Below are positions 8,115-16,746 of a stretch of DNA of 57,206 nucleotides, in pieces. The DNA comes from Nitrososphaerota archaeon. Lineage in GTDB: Archaea > Thermoproteota > Nitrososphaeria > Nitrososphaerales > Nitrosopumilaceae. Position numbers and translations under genes: made by a program. The notes under the pieces were generated by a model. It was given only the letters and a program-made list of their open reading frames with translations. It was not told where the DNA came from and searched no databases. The stretch lies in contig JABDDN010000007.1 in the NCBI GenBank assembly GCA_013287585.1, positions 1-57,206 on the forward strand. The letters run 5' to 3'. Position 1 is the first letter of the stretch, and each line of letters begins with the position of its first letter.

Positions 8115-8849
8115 ATGAGTAATGATTTACGATTAAAAAAATTAAGAGGCTCTGGTGGATACATTATGGCATCTGTTACAGATGACCAACAAAGAAAAGG
8201 AAACCTTGGCGGTCCAGATCTATTTTTGGCTCCAGTAGGTAGAATAGATGTAGATAAGATTTCAAAATATTTTTGCAACACATGCGAAAAGGATTATGAG
8301 GGTAGTCCAAAAATCGATTATGAAACGCCAAATGAGATTGTGGCAGATAACTTGGTCCTTTTGGAGAAAGGGCAGTATGTTTGTACAATTTGTGGTTCTG
8401 TTCTTGCAGAGTACAGAAATTTTAGCAAGCCAAATGAGAGTATAGAGGTAGGGTTAGCAAAACAGCAATCATTAACAAGTCAAAATTTAATTGAACCTTT
8501 TGTTCCTAGCTATACGCCACCACAGACAAGTTATCAATCAGAATTTGCCTCATCAGGAGTGACAACTTTTAATTCCATAACCGGAATATCTGTTTATGAT
8601 TCAGAAGCACGAAAAATTGGCATTGTAAAACAAGTTGGGATTCAAACGGGACAAGATGGGGTTGTTCTTATAGTTACAAAAAATGATGGAAGTGATGTAG
8701 CAATAAAGTGGGATGAAATAAAAAAAATTGGTGAAATTGTATTATTAGGTAAAATGGAATCAGGAACTTCTACCAAATGTGATGGATGTGGTTATGTAAA
8801 TAACCCTGATTCAAAATTCTGTGAAAGTTGCGGTAAAAAGACAAAATAG
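8115..8849 (+). CDS. PRC-barrel protein flanked by zinc ribbons
   Basis: A 244-residue soluble protein with three parts. The N-terminal half has cysteine pairs CNTC (54-57) and CTIC (90-93), probably one zinc site. A Pro/Ser/Thr/Gln linker runs from about 120 to 150. A PRC-barrel-like domain follows (SVYDSEARKIGIVKQVGIQ to IKWDEIKKIGEIVLLG, about 158-212). The C-terminal ribbon is CDGCGYVNNPDSKFCESCG (222-239). PRC-barrels in archaea occur in RNA-processing and cell-division contexts; I infer a scaffold role without proof. An AT-rich box (CAATAAATAG, near 8081) about 30 bases upstream supports the ATG at 8115. M18 is an alternative. Confidence 0.7.
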   Translation: MSNDLRLKKLRGSGGYIMASVTDDQQRKGNLGGPDLFLAPVGRIDVDKISKYFCNTCEKDYEGSPKIDYETPNEIVADNLVLLEKGQYVCTICGSVLAEYRNFSKPNESIEVGLAKQQSLTSQNLIEPFVPSYTPPQTSYQSEFASSGVTTFNSITGISVYDSEARKIGIVKQVGIQTGQDGVVLIVTKNDGSDVAIKWDEIKKIGEIVLLGKMESGTSTKCDGCGYVNNPDSKFCESCGKKTK

Positions 8850-8876
8850 AATATAAACAATGTTTTAAATTTCTTT

Positions 8877-8884
8877 TTTATAAT
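8877..8884 (+). promoter_or_regulatory. TATA box upstream of the structured leader and VirB4-like gene
   Basis: TTTATAAT lies about 20-26 bases before the GTCAAGGGGG that opens the predicted RNA fold at 8896, the expected archaeal distance. This suggests that transcription starts at the structured element and not at the ATPase start codon 220 bases further on. Confidence 0.5.
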
Positions 8885-8895
8885 TTCATAATTTA

Positions 8896-8962
8896 GTCAA
8901 GGGGGATATGGAACTGGATGCAGACGTCTTCACTGGGGAGTTGACGCATTGCAACCCCTGAC
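8896..8962 (+). ncRNA. Candidate structured RNA or 5' leader upstream of VirB4-like ATPase
   Basis: Nested complementary segments can form one elongated hairpin. GTCA-A-GGGG (8896-8904) pairs with CCCCTGAC (8955-8962), TGCA (8919-8922) with TGCA (8950-8953), and CGTC (8925-8928) with GACG (8943-8946). A TATA box sits at the right distance upstream. No coding frame explains the segment. It could be a stand-alone small RNA or a regulatory leader. I recognise no known RNA family (not tRNA, SRP RNA, or an obvious C/D or H/ACA box RNA). Confidence 0.4.
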
Positions 8963-8965
8963 TTT

Positions 8966-8986
8966 GATCGGTAGATCGATTGATCG
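8966..8986. repeat. Three GATCG units at 8-bp spacing
   Basis: GATCG occurs at 8966, 8974 and 8982, giving a short tandem array with an 8-bp period directly after the predicted hairpin. It may be a protein-binding array in the leader of the ATPase gene. Because GATCG overlaps CGATC, each unit is partly self-complementary and RNA pairing is also possible. Confidence 0.4.
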
Positions 8987-9106
8987 TATTTAGGCTTTTA
9001 GAAGAATCTCAGGCATGAATGTAATTTCTGTTCGACAGGTCAACACAGCTCATCATTTTTCATCATAGCAGTCGGTTCCTTAAAAGCAAACATTCTCTAA
9101 AAACAT

Positions 9107-10915
9107 GTGAAAAAAATAAAGGCAAAGACAATCTATACCTACGAGGTCAAGCCTACCAACTTTTTCACTCTGCCTGCACAAAAGCAGACAATTGTTTTAT
9201 CTCATTTCTACTACTTGCTATCATCAATTCAGGAGCCTTTGCGAATTACGATAGTAAAAGAGCCTTTGAGTGTAGACATGGGAAACGAAGTAAGACATCT
9301 TCAGATTCTAAGAACGTTCATGTCAAACACAGAACCACTTGATGGTATCCTTGAGAGCCAAGGATTTGATTATTTTGTTGCAACAAGCCCGCCCAAGTTT
9401 GAAGTAAAAAAAGAATACTGGAAACATGTACTTTTACAAGATGACAGAGTGGCCAAATGCTTTACACTGTATTCTCCCTCATCCTCACTCTCGCCTGCCT
9501 GGATCTATTCTCTTCTTTTTGCATGTGATCAAATAATTTTGGAATTTACCCCAATAGAACAGGATAGGGCTGTATCCAAATTACGAAAAAAGATTCACCT
9601 GATGAGATCTACACAGAGCACCAATTCAAAAATAATCAATCAGATCCAGATGGGACTTCAAACTGTATCAGAATTAGAAAAGAATAACACTAAATTGTTC
9701 ATGGTAACTGCCAATGCGATAATTCAAGCAGATGATATTAAATCATTAAAAGAGGCTTCAAAAAAATTTGTAAAGATTACTCGCATATCACTTTCACATT
9801 TTGATAATACACCTGCCAACCAAGCCAAGATGTTAGAAGGGTGGGGAAAAAAGCTGTACGTCGAGCTTGGTTCATGCGATGTTTTTTATCCCTTTGTAAG
9901 CTCGGACATGCTGGAGGTACCAAATGGAATTACAATCGGTATCAACTACAATACTGGAGCTCCAATCATTTTCAATTATTCAATGCGTGCAAATTATAAC
10001 ATCTTAATTCTTGCAAGCTCCGGTGCTGGCAAGTCTGTTACTGCTAAGCTTATTTTAAAAAGACTTATGGAAAAGTATCCGACAGCACTTACTTTCATTG
10101 TAGATCCGGAGGGAGAATATGAAAAGATTGCAAGTTATCTCAAGATTGAACCCATAAGGATCACAGGAGGAGAGGAGCTTGGATTTGATCCATTCAAGAT
10201 GTTTGACAAGTCAAGTGACGCTGTAAACGTACTTTGCGAGATTGCCCAAGCTCCGCCACTTGTTGTAAACTCGTTTCTTGCAAAATGCGATGGTGTCAAG
10301 AGTCTTGACGAGTTTTATGCAAAACTAACAGACGAGGAAAAAAAATACCTAGTGAACCTAGTAACAGGACCTATGGCAACGCTGTTTCGAGGCGAGCCTA
10401 AAGTGACTGACCAGACAATCATCTCTCTCAAAGGAACATATGCCGAGGACTATGTGGCAAAGGTCAGCTTTTTAGCACTTGCCAAACTCTGGAAGAAGAT
10501 AGGATCTGCGCCTGTAGAAACTCCAAAAATATTGTTAATCGATGAAGGCCATCTGATCTTCAGGTTTGCCAGCGCTGCCAAGTTTGTCGACTTGCTTGCA
10601 CGCATGGGACGAAAAAAGAACGTCATTTTTATGTTCATCTCCCAGAGGGTGGAAGACGTAACAAAGACAGAGGCAGGGCGTGCGTTCTTTGACAATTCCG
10701 AGACCAAAATAATTTTGAGAAACAACGAGATTGCATCCGATGAGCTGGCCAGGTCCCTACAGCTTTCTCCACAGGAAAAAGATATGGTGTTATCATTCAA
10801 CCCCGGCGAAGCTCTGATCCTGACACGAGACTATAGACTGCGGGCGTACATCACACCATCAAAAGAAGAGCTCGAGATGTTTGGCACGTCACCACAGAAT
10901 CAAAATGCAGCTTAA
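9107..10915 (+). CDS. VirB4/HerA-type secretion ATPase
   Basis: A 602-residue protein of the VirB4/TraC-like branch of HerA-FtsK ATPases, which power type IV secretion, conjugation or pilus assembly at the membrane. The N-terminal 280 residues are a VirB4-like non-catalytic domain. The Walker A is GAGKSVTAK (G306-K309), followed by FIVDPEGEYEKIA. Walker B is ILLIDEGHLIF (D479, E480), with the downstream MGRKKNVIFMFISQRVEDV typical of the sensor region, and all catalytic elements are intact. The start is GTG; the overlapping ATG at 9105 is immediately closed by a stop. It leads a same-strand series of pilin-like and secreted proteins and overlaps the next gene by 11 bases. A HerA-like helicase role is less likely given these neighbours. 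Confidence 0.85.
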   Translation: MKKIKAKTIYTYEVKPTNFFTLPAQKQTIVLSHFYYLLSSIQEPLRITIVKEPLSVDMGNEVRHLQILRTFMSNTEPLDGILESQGFDYFVATSPPKFEVKKEYWKHVLLQDDRVAKCFTLYSPSSSLSPAWIYSLLFACDQIILEFTPIEQDRAVSKLRKKIHLMRSTQSTNSKIINQIQMGLQTVSELEKNNTKLFMVTANAIIQADDIKSLKEASKKFVKITRISLSHFDNTPANQAKMLEGWGKKLYVELGSCDVFYPFVSSDMLEVPNGITIGINYNTGAPIIFNYSMRANYNILILASSGAGKSVTAKLILKRLMEKYPTALTFIVDPEGEYEKIASYLKIEPIRITGGEELGFDPFKMFDKSSDAVNVLCEIAQAPPLVVNSFLAKCDGVKSLDEFYAKLTDEEKKYLVNLVTGPMATLFRGEPKVTDQTIISLKGTYAEDYVAKVSFLALAKLWKKIGSAPVETPKILLIDEGHLIFRFASAAKFVDLLARMGRKKNVIFMFISQRVEDVTKTEAGRAFFDNSETKIILRNNEIASDELARSLQLSPQEKDMVLSFNPGEALILTRDYRLRAYITPSKEELEMFGTSPQNQNAA

Positions 10916-11174
10916 GAACAAGTACTACAAGTATTTCTGCGATATATTTTATCTTGTAGGAATTCCAGAAGACGAACTTGCCAAAAAGATCATCGCTCTT
11001 GATATCGGACAAAAGTTTGAAACACAAAATTATATCATACGACTCAAACAGAGATCAGAATCACACGGGCAGACACTTTACTACATATGTGTTTACGACA
11101 AGACAGGCAAATTAATTCGCAATGATCCAGTATTTTTGAAACAACCAAAAAGGGAAAAACGCCCGAGCCTTTAA
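10905..11174 (+). CDS. Small protein coupled to the VirB4-like ATPase
   Basis: An 89-residue protein starting MQLKNKYYKYFCDIFYLV. The ATG at 10905 overlaps the stop of the ATPase gene by 11 bases in another frame, so translation is likely coupled; a TTG at 10881 would add eight residues. It has no signal peptide or strong membrane helix, is basic, and has an alpha-then-beta layout (QNYIIRLKQRSESHG, LYYICVYDKTGKLI). I recognise no family. Its position suggests an accessory subunit of the ATPase. Confidence 0.65.
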   Translation: MQLKNKYYKYFCDIFYLVGIPEDELAKKIIALDIGQKFETQNYIIRLKQRSESHGQTLYYICVYDKTGKLIRNDPVFLKQPKREKRPSL

Positions 11175-11196
11175 AACATGAACTAGTTTTATTTAC

Positions 11197-11622
11197 ATGA
11201 ACAGACGTGCAATTCATTCTGCATATGCAGTATCTTTGCTGGTGCTTGTAGCAGGAAGCCTCAGCGCACTTGTATACAATTTCATGGTAAACTCTAGCAA
11301 CGTTCTTTCATCAAATGTACAATATTCTATCAACAGTGCATCACTTACAAGCATACAGTCAGGTACACTGACATGGTATGATGTTACATTACAGAACATC
11401 GGAAGCAAACCATTTGTGCAAACAAACGTGTCAGTTGTTATAAATGGCATGACATACAATCTGCCTCAAAATGATACCACAGTAAATCCTGGAACCATAA
11501 TGGAGCAAAAAGGAGTACTAAATGCTGCTTCTGCATATGGCGACAGCTACACAGTTAGGGTAAGTGCTATAGCAAACGATGGTTCGACTTTTGTTACAAG
11601 CCGCCAGGTAGTAGGCAGCTAA
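11197..11622 (+). CDS. Pilin/archaellin-like surface protein
   Basis: A 141-residue protein with a short basic N-terminus, MNRRAIHSAY, directly followed by one hydrophobic helix (AVSLLVLVAGSLSALVYNF), the class III (pilin/archaellin) layout. The rest is beta-rich and Ser/Thr/Asn-rich with several N-x-S/T sequons, as expected outside the cell. The likely cleavage is near RRA, although the residues are not a textbook match. It is followed after 31 bases by a second pilin-like gene. The two may be the subunits of a filament driven by the upstream ATPase. No prepilin peptidase or platform protein is visible nearby. Confidence 0.65.
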   Translation: MNRRAIHSAYAVSLLVLVAGSLSALVYNFMVNSSNVLSSNVQYSINSASLTSIQSGTLTWYDVTLQNIGSKPFVQTNVSVVINGMTYNLPQNDTTVNPGTIMEQKGVLNAASAYGDSYTVRVSAIANDGSTFVTSRQVVGS

Positions 11623-11653
11623 GTGCTTTAATTACACCATAATTTGGTTTGTA

Positions 11654-12073
11654 ATGGAACGAAAGGCCATATCTGAGATATATTCTGCTGCTCTGATGTT
11701 TGCAATTACTCTGGCAATTGCTGGATTAATCATTGCTGCATCTACAAATCAGTTTGGAAACCAACAGAAGAGCGCCTCGCAAATGTTGACTTCATCTGAG
11801 AACAAAATGTCAGAGAGTATCTCATTTATTGCGGGAAGGAACACACCGGCAGGGTCGGAGGTAGAGGTCGTAAACTATGGCCTGACAAACCTGCAGATAG
11901 ATAAAATCATGATAGATGGAACCAAGGCATCATATAATATGTCATACATCAATGGCACCCATGTACAATCTTTGCCTACAAGAGAACCAATAGTGATTGA
12001 TGCGGACAGATCAGGATCCAAGATGCAGCTTGCCACATCAAACGGTTCGATATTTGAATTTACACTTCAATGA
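11654..12073 (+). CDS. Type IV pilin-like protein
   Basis: A 139-residue protein with the N-terminus MERKAISEIYSAALMFAITLAIAGLII. A basic pair, AISE and a continuous hydrophobic stretch are the hallmarks of archaeal pilins and archaellins with class III signal peptides. The body is beta-rich with sequons (NMSYINGT, NGS). Its layout parallels the preceding gene. The gap of 33 bases after the following stop carries a TATA-like TTTTTAATATTC, so the next gene may have its own promoter. Confidence 0.72.
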   Translation: MERKAISEIYSAALMFAITLAIAGLIIAASTNQFGNQQKSASQMLTSSENKMSESISFIAGRNTPAGSEVEVVNYGLTNLQIDKIMIDGTKASYNMSYINGTHVQSLPTREPIVIDADRSGSKMQLATSNGSIFEFTLQ

Positions 12074-12106
12074 CTCTCTTTTTAATATTCTAAATCTTTT
12101 GAGCAG

Positions 12107-14293
12107 ATGCAAAAAACTCAAAAGATCACAATATCAATTATTATGATTTTGCTAGTAATTCCTTCTTCTTTCACATCTATATCAAATGCAAATGGATTCG
12201 TAGATGCTTCATGTCATGTCAATGTACATATTTTTCCACAAGCTTCAAAGATCAGCATAGACGGAAAGACGTTTACAAGACAAAATCCTGATGGCACATA
12301 TTATCCAGGTGATGCTTTTGATGTTACAATACTGGTATCATGGACTAAAAATTGTTGGTACATCTACCCACAATCTATCAAATCTGATGGGTTAATTCTC
12401 AGCGGCATACAGAGGGGACCAGTATCTTACGATAACCAAGGGAATGGTCATTTCTACGAATATGGTCATGCAGAAATTAGCACCACAGTTACCAGTGCTC
12501 ACATATCGCAAACTGTTGCTGCGTTCGGACTAGTATGTGATTTTTACAAATGCTCCAAGGGGTACACTTCAGGGGGAGATTCGTACTCGCCGCCCATAAT
12601 AAAACCACAAGTAACTATCGCGTTAAAGTTTGAAAATTTCATAGATCATGATGGTTACAAAATGAGAAATGGTGACGGCACATACTATGTGTGGGATGGA
12701 ATCAATGTTACATTTGATCCTCATTACAAGTGGAAAGATGCAAGGTTTGGAACAATTGATACTCACACGGATTCAAAATCCGATATATCATTAATTGGCA
12801 AATATGAATGCCATCAAAAAAATTGTTCATACACATTTTCAAACTCCGCAATAGAACCATGGAATTATAATTTCGAGTATGAAGAAGGTCACACTGCATA
12901 CAATTCCACAACATCAAGCGACATTCATAAACACATTTTCTATTATCATACTGCTGTTTACAATCTAGGTCGCAAGATAGGTGAAGGCGACAACTCTACA
13001 TCTGCATTGGTTGTACAATACAAGCCGGTTTACAAAAATTATCCATACGCTGTGTTAAAAGACAATAGCTGGTGGGGTTTTGGCAAGAGACCAGCTGTGG
13101 CACTCCACTATTACGGCTCAGTAGGTGGAGGATCAGACGATGACTCTCCTGTTATTCACTCAGATCGTAGAAGCAAGATAAACAGTTTTGTGTACAATAG
13201 TTTTGCTTACAAGATACTAACACCAGTACCGCTAAACCAGTCCATGACTTGGTCAGAATCTTATTCAGCTAATTTTGTTGATGATAATTTCAGCTATCAT
13301 GATACCGCATTACAATCTGGCAAAGCCTCTGCTATGTTTGTGAAAGCAGGATATGGGAAGATAATCTTCAACCATCCGATCCTGTTTACCATATTGAAAA
13401 CACGGTATGACAATTCCACAATAATAAACACTTTACAGTCTGCAAACTTTGCCGGATATGACACACTAAATCTGACAAAATATTATTTCGGATATCCTCA
13501 TACGAGGTTCAGCACCGATGTCATTGTGATATCATTGCATTCAGATGGTTCCATAAACCATCTCCCGCTGAGCTTGAAAATGGTTCCAGACTTTACCGAG
13601 AACGCTACATATGAACAGGATTTCATACGCCAAAAGGTAGTCCACGATAGGGACATGATATTTGCAGGAATTGTCCTTGATGACATGTATGGAAAGCAAG
13701 ATTCAGCAGCAGCTTCTGGAGTGATAAACATGCAAGCAAATCTTACCTCCATGTTAATACCTGACGTATACAAGGTATTTGCACAAAACCCGCTTGATCT
13801 TTCTCTAAATCTTGTCTATGAGCAGCCATCACCTTACAATGTTACAATCAGTGCTGGAGCAAAACAATTATCATTTCTTGAGCGCGGTTTCCAATTTGAT
13901 ACTAACTGGAGGTATGTCGTAAATACAGACCAGGACAATGTTCTCAACGGTACTAGATATCAAGGATTGGTAAACATCTATCCTGACAACAAGTTTGGAC
14001 CATACTGGCAGATTCTCATTGACGGCAAGGTTCAGAACATGACCTGTACAAGAGGATGTACCCTGCTCTTGTCTGACAGAAACGCAAATGCTACTATTGA
14101 AGTATTCAATGCCTGGGGTGGTAAGGCATCAAAGACATTTGAATCTGATAACTTGATCTCTGCACCAACTTATCACTATGGTACCATCATTACAACTGTC
14201 CTCATAATTGTAATAGGAATAATTGGATACGGCTTTATCAGAAGACACTGGAAAGGTTTTGCGGCAGCGTTCGGTTTTGGTGATGATGACTAA
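12107..14293 (+). CDS. Large secreted, membrane-anchored surface protein, 728 aa
   Basis: The N-terminal signal peptide (KITISIIMILLVIPSSFTSISNA, about residues 7-29) and the C-terminal helix (IITTVLIIVIGIIGYGFI) followed by a basic then acidic tail indicate an extracellular protein anchored at its end. The ectodomain is rich in aromatic residues and cysteines and has many N-glycosylation sequons. Two related segments, DGTYYPGDAFDVTI (62-75) and GDGTYYVWDGINVTF (189-203), suggest a duplicated beta domain. No catalytic motif is seen. It could be an adhesin or an S-layer-like part of the apparatus. Confidence 0.75.
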   Translation: MQKTQKITISIIMILLVIPSSFTSISNANGFVDASCHVNVHIFPQASKISIDGKTFTRQNPDGTYYPGDAFDVTILVSWTKNCWYIYPQSIKSDGLILSGIQRGPVSYDNQGNGHFYEYGHAEISTTVTSAHISQTVAAFGLVCDFYKCSKGYTSGGDSYSPPIIKPQVTIALKFENFIDHDGYKMRNGDGTYYVWDGINVTFDPHYKWKDARFGTIDTHTDSKSDISLIGKYECHQKNCSYTFSNSAIEPWNYNFEYEEGHTAYNSTTSSDIHKHIFYYHTAVYNLGRKIGEGDNSTSALVVQYKPVYKNYPYAVLKDNSWWGFGKRPAVALHYYGSVGGGSDDDSPVIHSDRRSKINSFVYNSFAYKILTPVPLNQSMTWSESYSANFVDDNFSYHDTALQSGKASAMFVKAGYGKIIFNHPILFTILKTRYDNSTIINTLQSANFAGYDTLNLTKYYFGYPHTRFSTDVIVISLHSDGSINHLPLSLKMVPDFTENATYEQDFIRQKVVHDRDMIFAGIVLDDMYGKQDSAAASGVINMQANLTSMLIPDVYKVFAQNPLDLSLNLVYEQPSPYNVTISAGAKQLSFLERGFQFDTNWRYVVNTDQDNVLNGTRYQGLVNIYPDNKFGPYWQILIDGKVQNMTCTRGCTLLLSDRNANATIEVFNAWGGKASKTFESDNLISAPTYHYGTIITTVLIIVIGIIGYGFIRRHWKGFAAAFGFGDDD

Positions 14294-14317
14294 GCAGAAT
14301 CACAATCATCAATACAT

Positions 14318-14434
14318 CTAAGCAAAAGAATCCAACACATTTGGATCATTTTTCGTGTGCGCCTTGACAAGATGAACCCCCAAGCCTTCTGTTGAAAAAA
14401 ATTCCAACTGGCATTCTTTGCATTTGTAAGACAT
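14318..14434 (-). CDS. Single C2H2 zinc-finger mini-protein, 38 aa
   Basis: The reverse-strand frame from ATG (14432-14434) to TAG (14318-14320) encodes one finger with C5, C8, F12, L18, H21 and H26. This is the exact spacing C-x2-C-x3-F-x5-L-x2-H-x4-H of classical DNA-binding C2H2 fingers. A short tail (TKNDPNVLDSFA) follows. The frame is too short for routine gene calling, but the match to every consensus position is unlikely by chance. Archaeal viruses and plasmids encode similar mini-fingers, so it may be a regulator of this locus. It lies between two convergently pointing neighbours of the surface cluster. Confidence 0.72.
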   Translation of the reverse strand: MSYKCKECQLEFFSTEGLGVHLVKAHTKNDPNVLDSFA

Positions 14435-14536
14435 GTAAACACTTTTCCTCGTTTGAATTTAATGGATTCGATCAAAGGAGTAGAACACTAGACGTGAAAC
14501 CAAACACATCTCAATTAATGATCTATTCACATGAGC

Positions 14537-15646
14537 TCAACCAAAGTCCGTGGTAAGATCGGTCTCACTTATCTCCTGCGTTTGTCCATGCACAAAGGTG
14601 GGAGTAGGGCCAATGCCAAAGTTGATTGTTTGCACATCATGCTCTTGTGGCAACGATATGTAAAATGCAAGTTCAATCTCGGTTAATGTCATGCTTTTTG
14701 AATGCAGCTTCTTTGGAACAAATGTATGTGGATCAATTACGGCCACGCCAAAGATCTCAGCAAGTTTTTGTTTGAAACTTTTCTCTCCAGATGAAAGTCT
14801 GACCTTGTGTGCAGCAATTCTGTGCGCAAAGCTGTTGAGCAAAACATTGCTAATTATCTTATCAAGTATCTTGGTTGTTTCCTTGATATCATCACTTACA
14901 GTTTTAGCATCTGATCTAAAATCATCTTGAATCTTTTTGACTGCCATTTTGTATGATTCTCTTAGAGCATCGTATTCTTTTCCAAATTCTTTCCTGTCAA
15001 GTGATTTGAGGTTTTTTGCCCTTGATTCAAATATGTTCCTCTCTTCCTCTATCTTTCTGCGTTTTTCATCTTGCAGTCCATGTAGATCACAGGTGGTAGT
15101 GTGCACGCCAAATACTATGGTACAGTTGTAGTGACTATGGCCTTCTCGCTTTTGTTTTGCAGCCGCGAGCTCTGCCTTGTCCTTGCCTGAAAGAGTAACG
15201 CCTTTTGTAGCGGCTCGTCTCTCAAGGGCATTGATTTTTCTATCAATTGCAGACGAGATCTTTTTGGTCTGGTCACAAACAAAACAGGCCATCATGCCAC
15301 CTCTCTGCTCTGCCCATAATTTCGAATAGACGTTGCTTTTTGTTATGTTCTTAAAGTCTACAAGGGGAATCATGGAGCGGTTATTCTTTAGCGTCAGATA
15401 CTTTGTAATCATTTTTTCAAAATGTGGTTTTTCAATTGGTTCAGCGCTGACACCTGCAATAGTTTTGAAGAGATTCTGATCATTTTTTGTAGTTCTGACG
15501 ATTATTTTCATTGAATCTTTTTCACGAAAAACAAAGAATGCAAACTCGGAAGCATGTTGTATAATTTGAAGTATATTGTTTTCCTCATCGTCTTTGAACT
15601 TTTGCTGTGGTCTGAGCTCAAGCCAGGAAAATTCTTCTTTTATCAT
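14537..15646 (-). CDS. Hypothetical 369-aa protein with cysteine centre and coiled coil
   Basis: The N-terminal 110 residues are alpha/beta, starting FSWLELRPQQKFKDDEE and including SEFAFFVFREKDSMKIIVR. This recalls, weakly, the N-terminal recognition domains of some VirD4/VirB4-type ATPases. A central segment has CFVC and HYNC...TTTCDLHG, possible metal ligands. It is followed by a charged coiled coil (about 190-270) and a C-terminal beta region. No signal peptide is seen. It is encoded opposite to its neighbours within the surface cluster. I do not know its family. Confidence 0.6.
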   Translation of the reverse strand: MIKEEFSWLELRPQQKFKDDEENNILQIIQHASEFAFFVFREKDSMKIIVRTTKNDQNLFKTIAGVSAEPIEKPHFEKMITKYLTLKNNRSMIPLVDFKNITKSNVYSKLWAEQRGGMMACFVCDQTKKISSAIDRKINALERRAATKGVTLSGKDKAELAAAKQKREGHSHYNCTIVFGVHTTTCDLHGLQDEKRRKIEEERNIFESRAKNLKSLDRKEFGKEYDALRESYKMAVKKIQDDFRSDAKTVSDDIKETTKILDKIISNVLLNSFAHRIAAHKVRLSSGEKSFKQKLAEIFGVAVIDPHTFVPKKLHSKSMTLTEIELAFYISLPQEHDVQTINFGIGPTPTFVHGQTQEISETDLTTDFG

Positions 15647-15702
15647 GTAATTTGACAGGGTCTAAAATTTAAGGCAAAATTTTCTCTTTTTAAAGAATTT
15701 AT

Positions 15703-16746
15703 GTGATGTTACATATGTTACGACTTGGTATTGCTGTTGCAATAATCACCGCGCTCTTGTTCTCTTCAGTTGCATATGCCATAGGATTTGACAACAGCTT
15801 TGAAAGATTGGTAATTGAAAAACAAAAAGAGTACCCGTCATGGTATGTTGGAAAAGGAATCTCTCAAGGTGAGAGCTTCACTTACCACATTTGTGATCGT
15901 ACCATCAAGCCAACATTAAACGGTGCTACCACATGCTATCAGGCAAAGCTTGACTTTATGGAACCACTGCAGGACCATACAGGCAGTAGCTGGATAGTGC
16001 AGGGAACATTCACACCTGATGGTTCAAAAAGCCAATGGCTTGCCATACTGCATATCACTGAAGACTTTGGTACAATAACTACAGACGGAGCAAGCATGAA
16101 TTATGCTTCATCACTTTCACATGCCTTATTGTATATTCAAAAATATGCAAATACACACAAGTCGCAGACCCTGGAGATTGGCAGATCATGGGGATTTGTA
16201 GATGATTATGTATCACCCGTGCCACAACTGACTGTTAGCAGGTTTACCTCAATTGACACAGGTTCCAACTCAACTGGAGTTTACGAGGTTGGATTTGAGG
16301 TAGTAAAAGGCAACACCGTATACATCAAGGATGGATTTCCGTTCCCAATTGAGCAGACAATTTATGATTCCCAAGGGTATAGTGCTGATCCGCCAATACT
16401 TTACCAGCTCAAACTAGAGGCAAACAACGTACAGAACAATAGTATCTCTCAAGCCATTGGTGTCAAGGAATTTTGCTCTAACCCTCTTTTGTATGGTCAG
16501 GTTTCTCACGATATAATATCGCAGAATATGAACAATGCCAACCAGACACAACAGCTTCCCAAGACTATGCCATCAATGAATCAGACTGGTAACATTGTAC
16601 CAACGGGCAATCTAACTCAAACTTTACAAAATAATACCATGCCTTTTGATCAGAACTACACCATACCACTCAATGTTACAAGTGAGGAACAGATCCTAAA
16701 AGAATTGAAATCACTAGATGGAAATTTAACAAATTCAACCAGTTAA
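15703..16746 (+). CDS. Secreted protein, 347 aa
   Basis: A clear signal peptide (LRLGIAVAIITALLFSSVAYA) precedes a soluble domain with a cysteine pair (HICDRT...TTCYQ) and many aromatic residues. The C-terminal part is a Gln/Asn/Thr-rich, sequon-rich tail (such as GNIVPTGNLTQTLQNNT) and there is no C-terminal membrane helix. It is therefore exported and probably glycosylated. It lies inside the pilin/ATPase cluster, and a share in the surface structure is inferred. Its stop overlaps the stop of the convergent PH-like gene by about 12 bases. Confidence 0.7.
   Translation: MMLHMLRLGIAVAIITALLFSSVAYAIGFDNSFERLVIEKQKEYPSWYVGKGISQGESFTYHICDRTIKPTLNGATTCYQAKLDFMEPLQDHTGSSWIVQGTFTPDGSKSQWLAILHITEDFGTITTDGASMNYASSLSHALLYIQKYANTHKSQTLEIGRSWGFVDDYVSPVPQLTVSRFTSIDTGSNSTGVYEVGFEVVKGNTVYIKDGFPFPIEQTIYDSQGYSADPPILYQLKLEANNVQNNSISQAIGVKEFCSNPLLYGQVSHDIISQNMNNANQTQQLPKTMPSMNQTGNIVPTGNLTQTLQNNTMPFDQNYTIPLNVTSEEQILKELKSLDGNLTNSTS

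Noticed and set aside
9107-10915. HerA repair helicase in place of a secretion ATPase
   Set aside because: No NurA nuclease is adjacent, and the genes that follow encode pilin-like and exported proteins, so a VirB4-like role fits better. Not excluded without profile searches.
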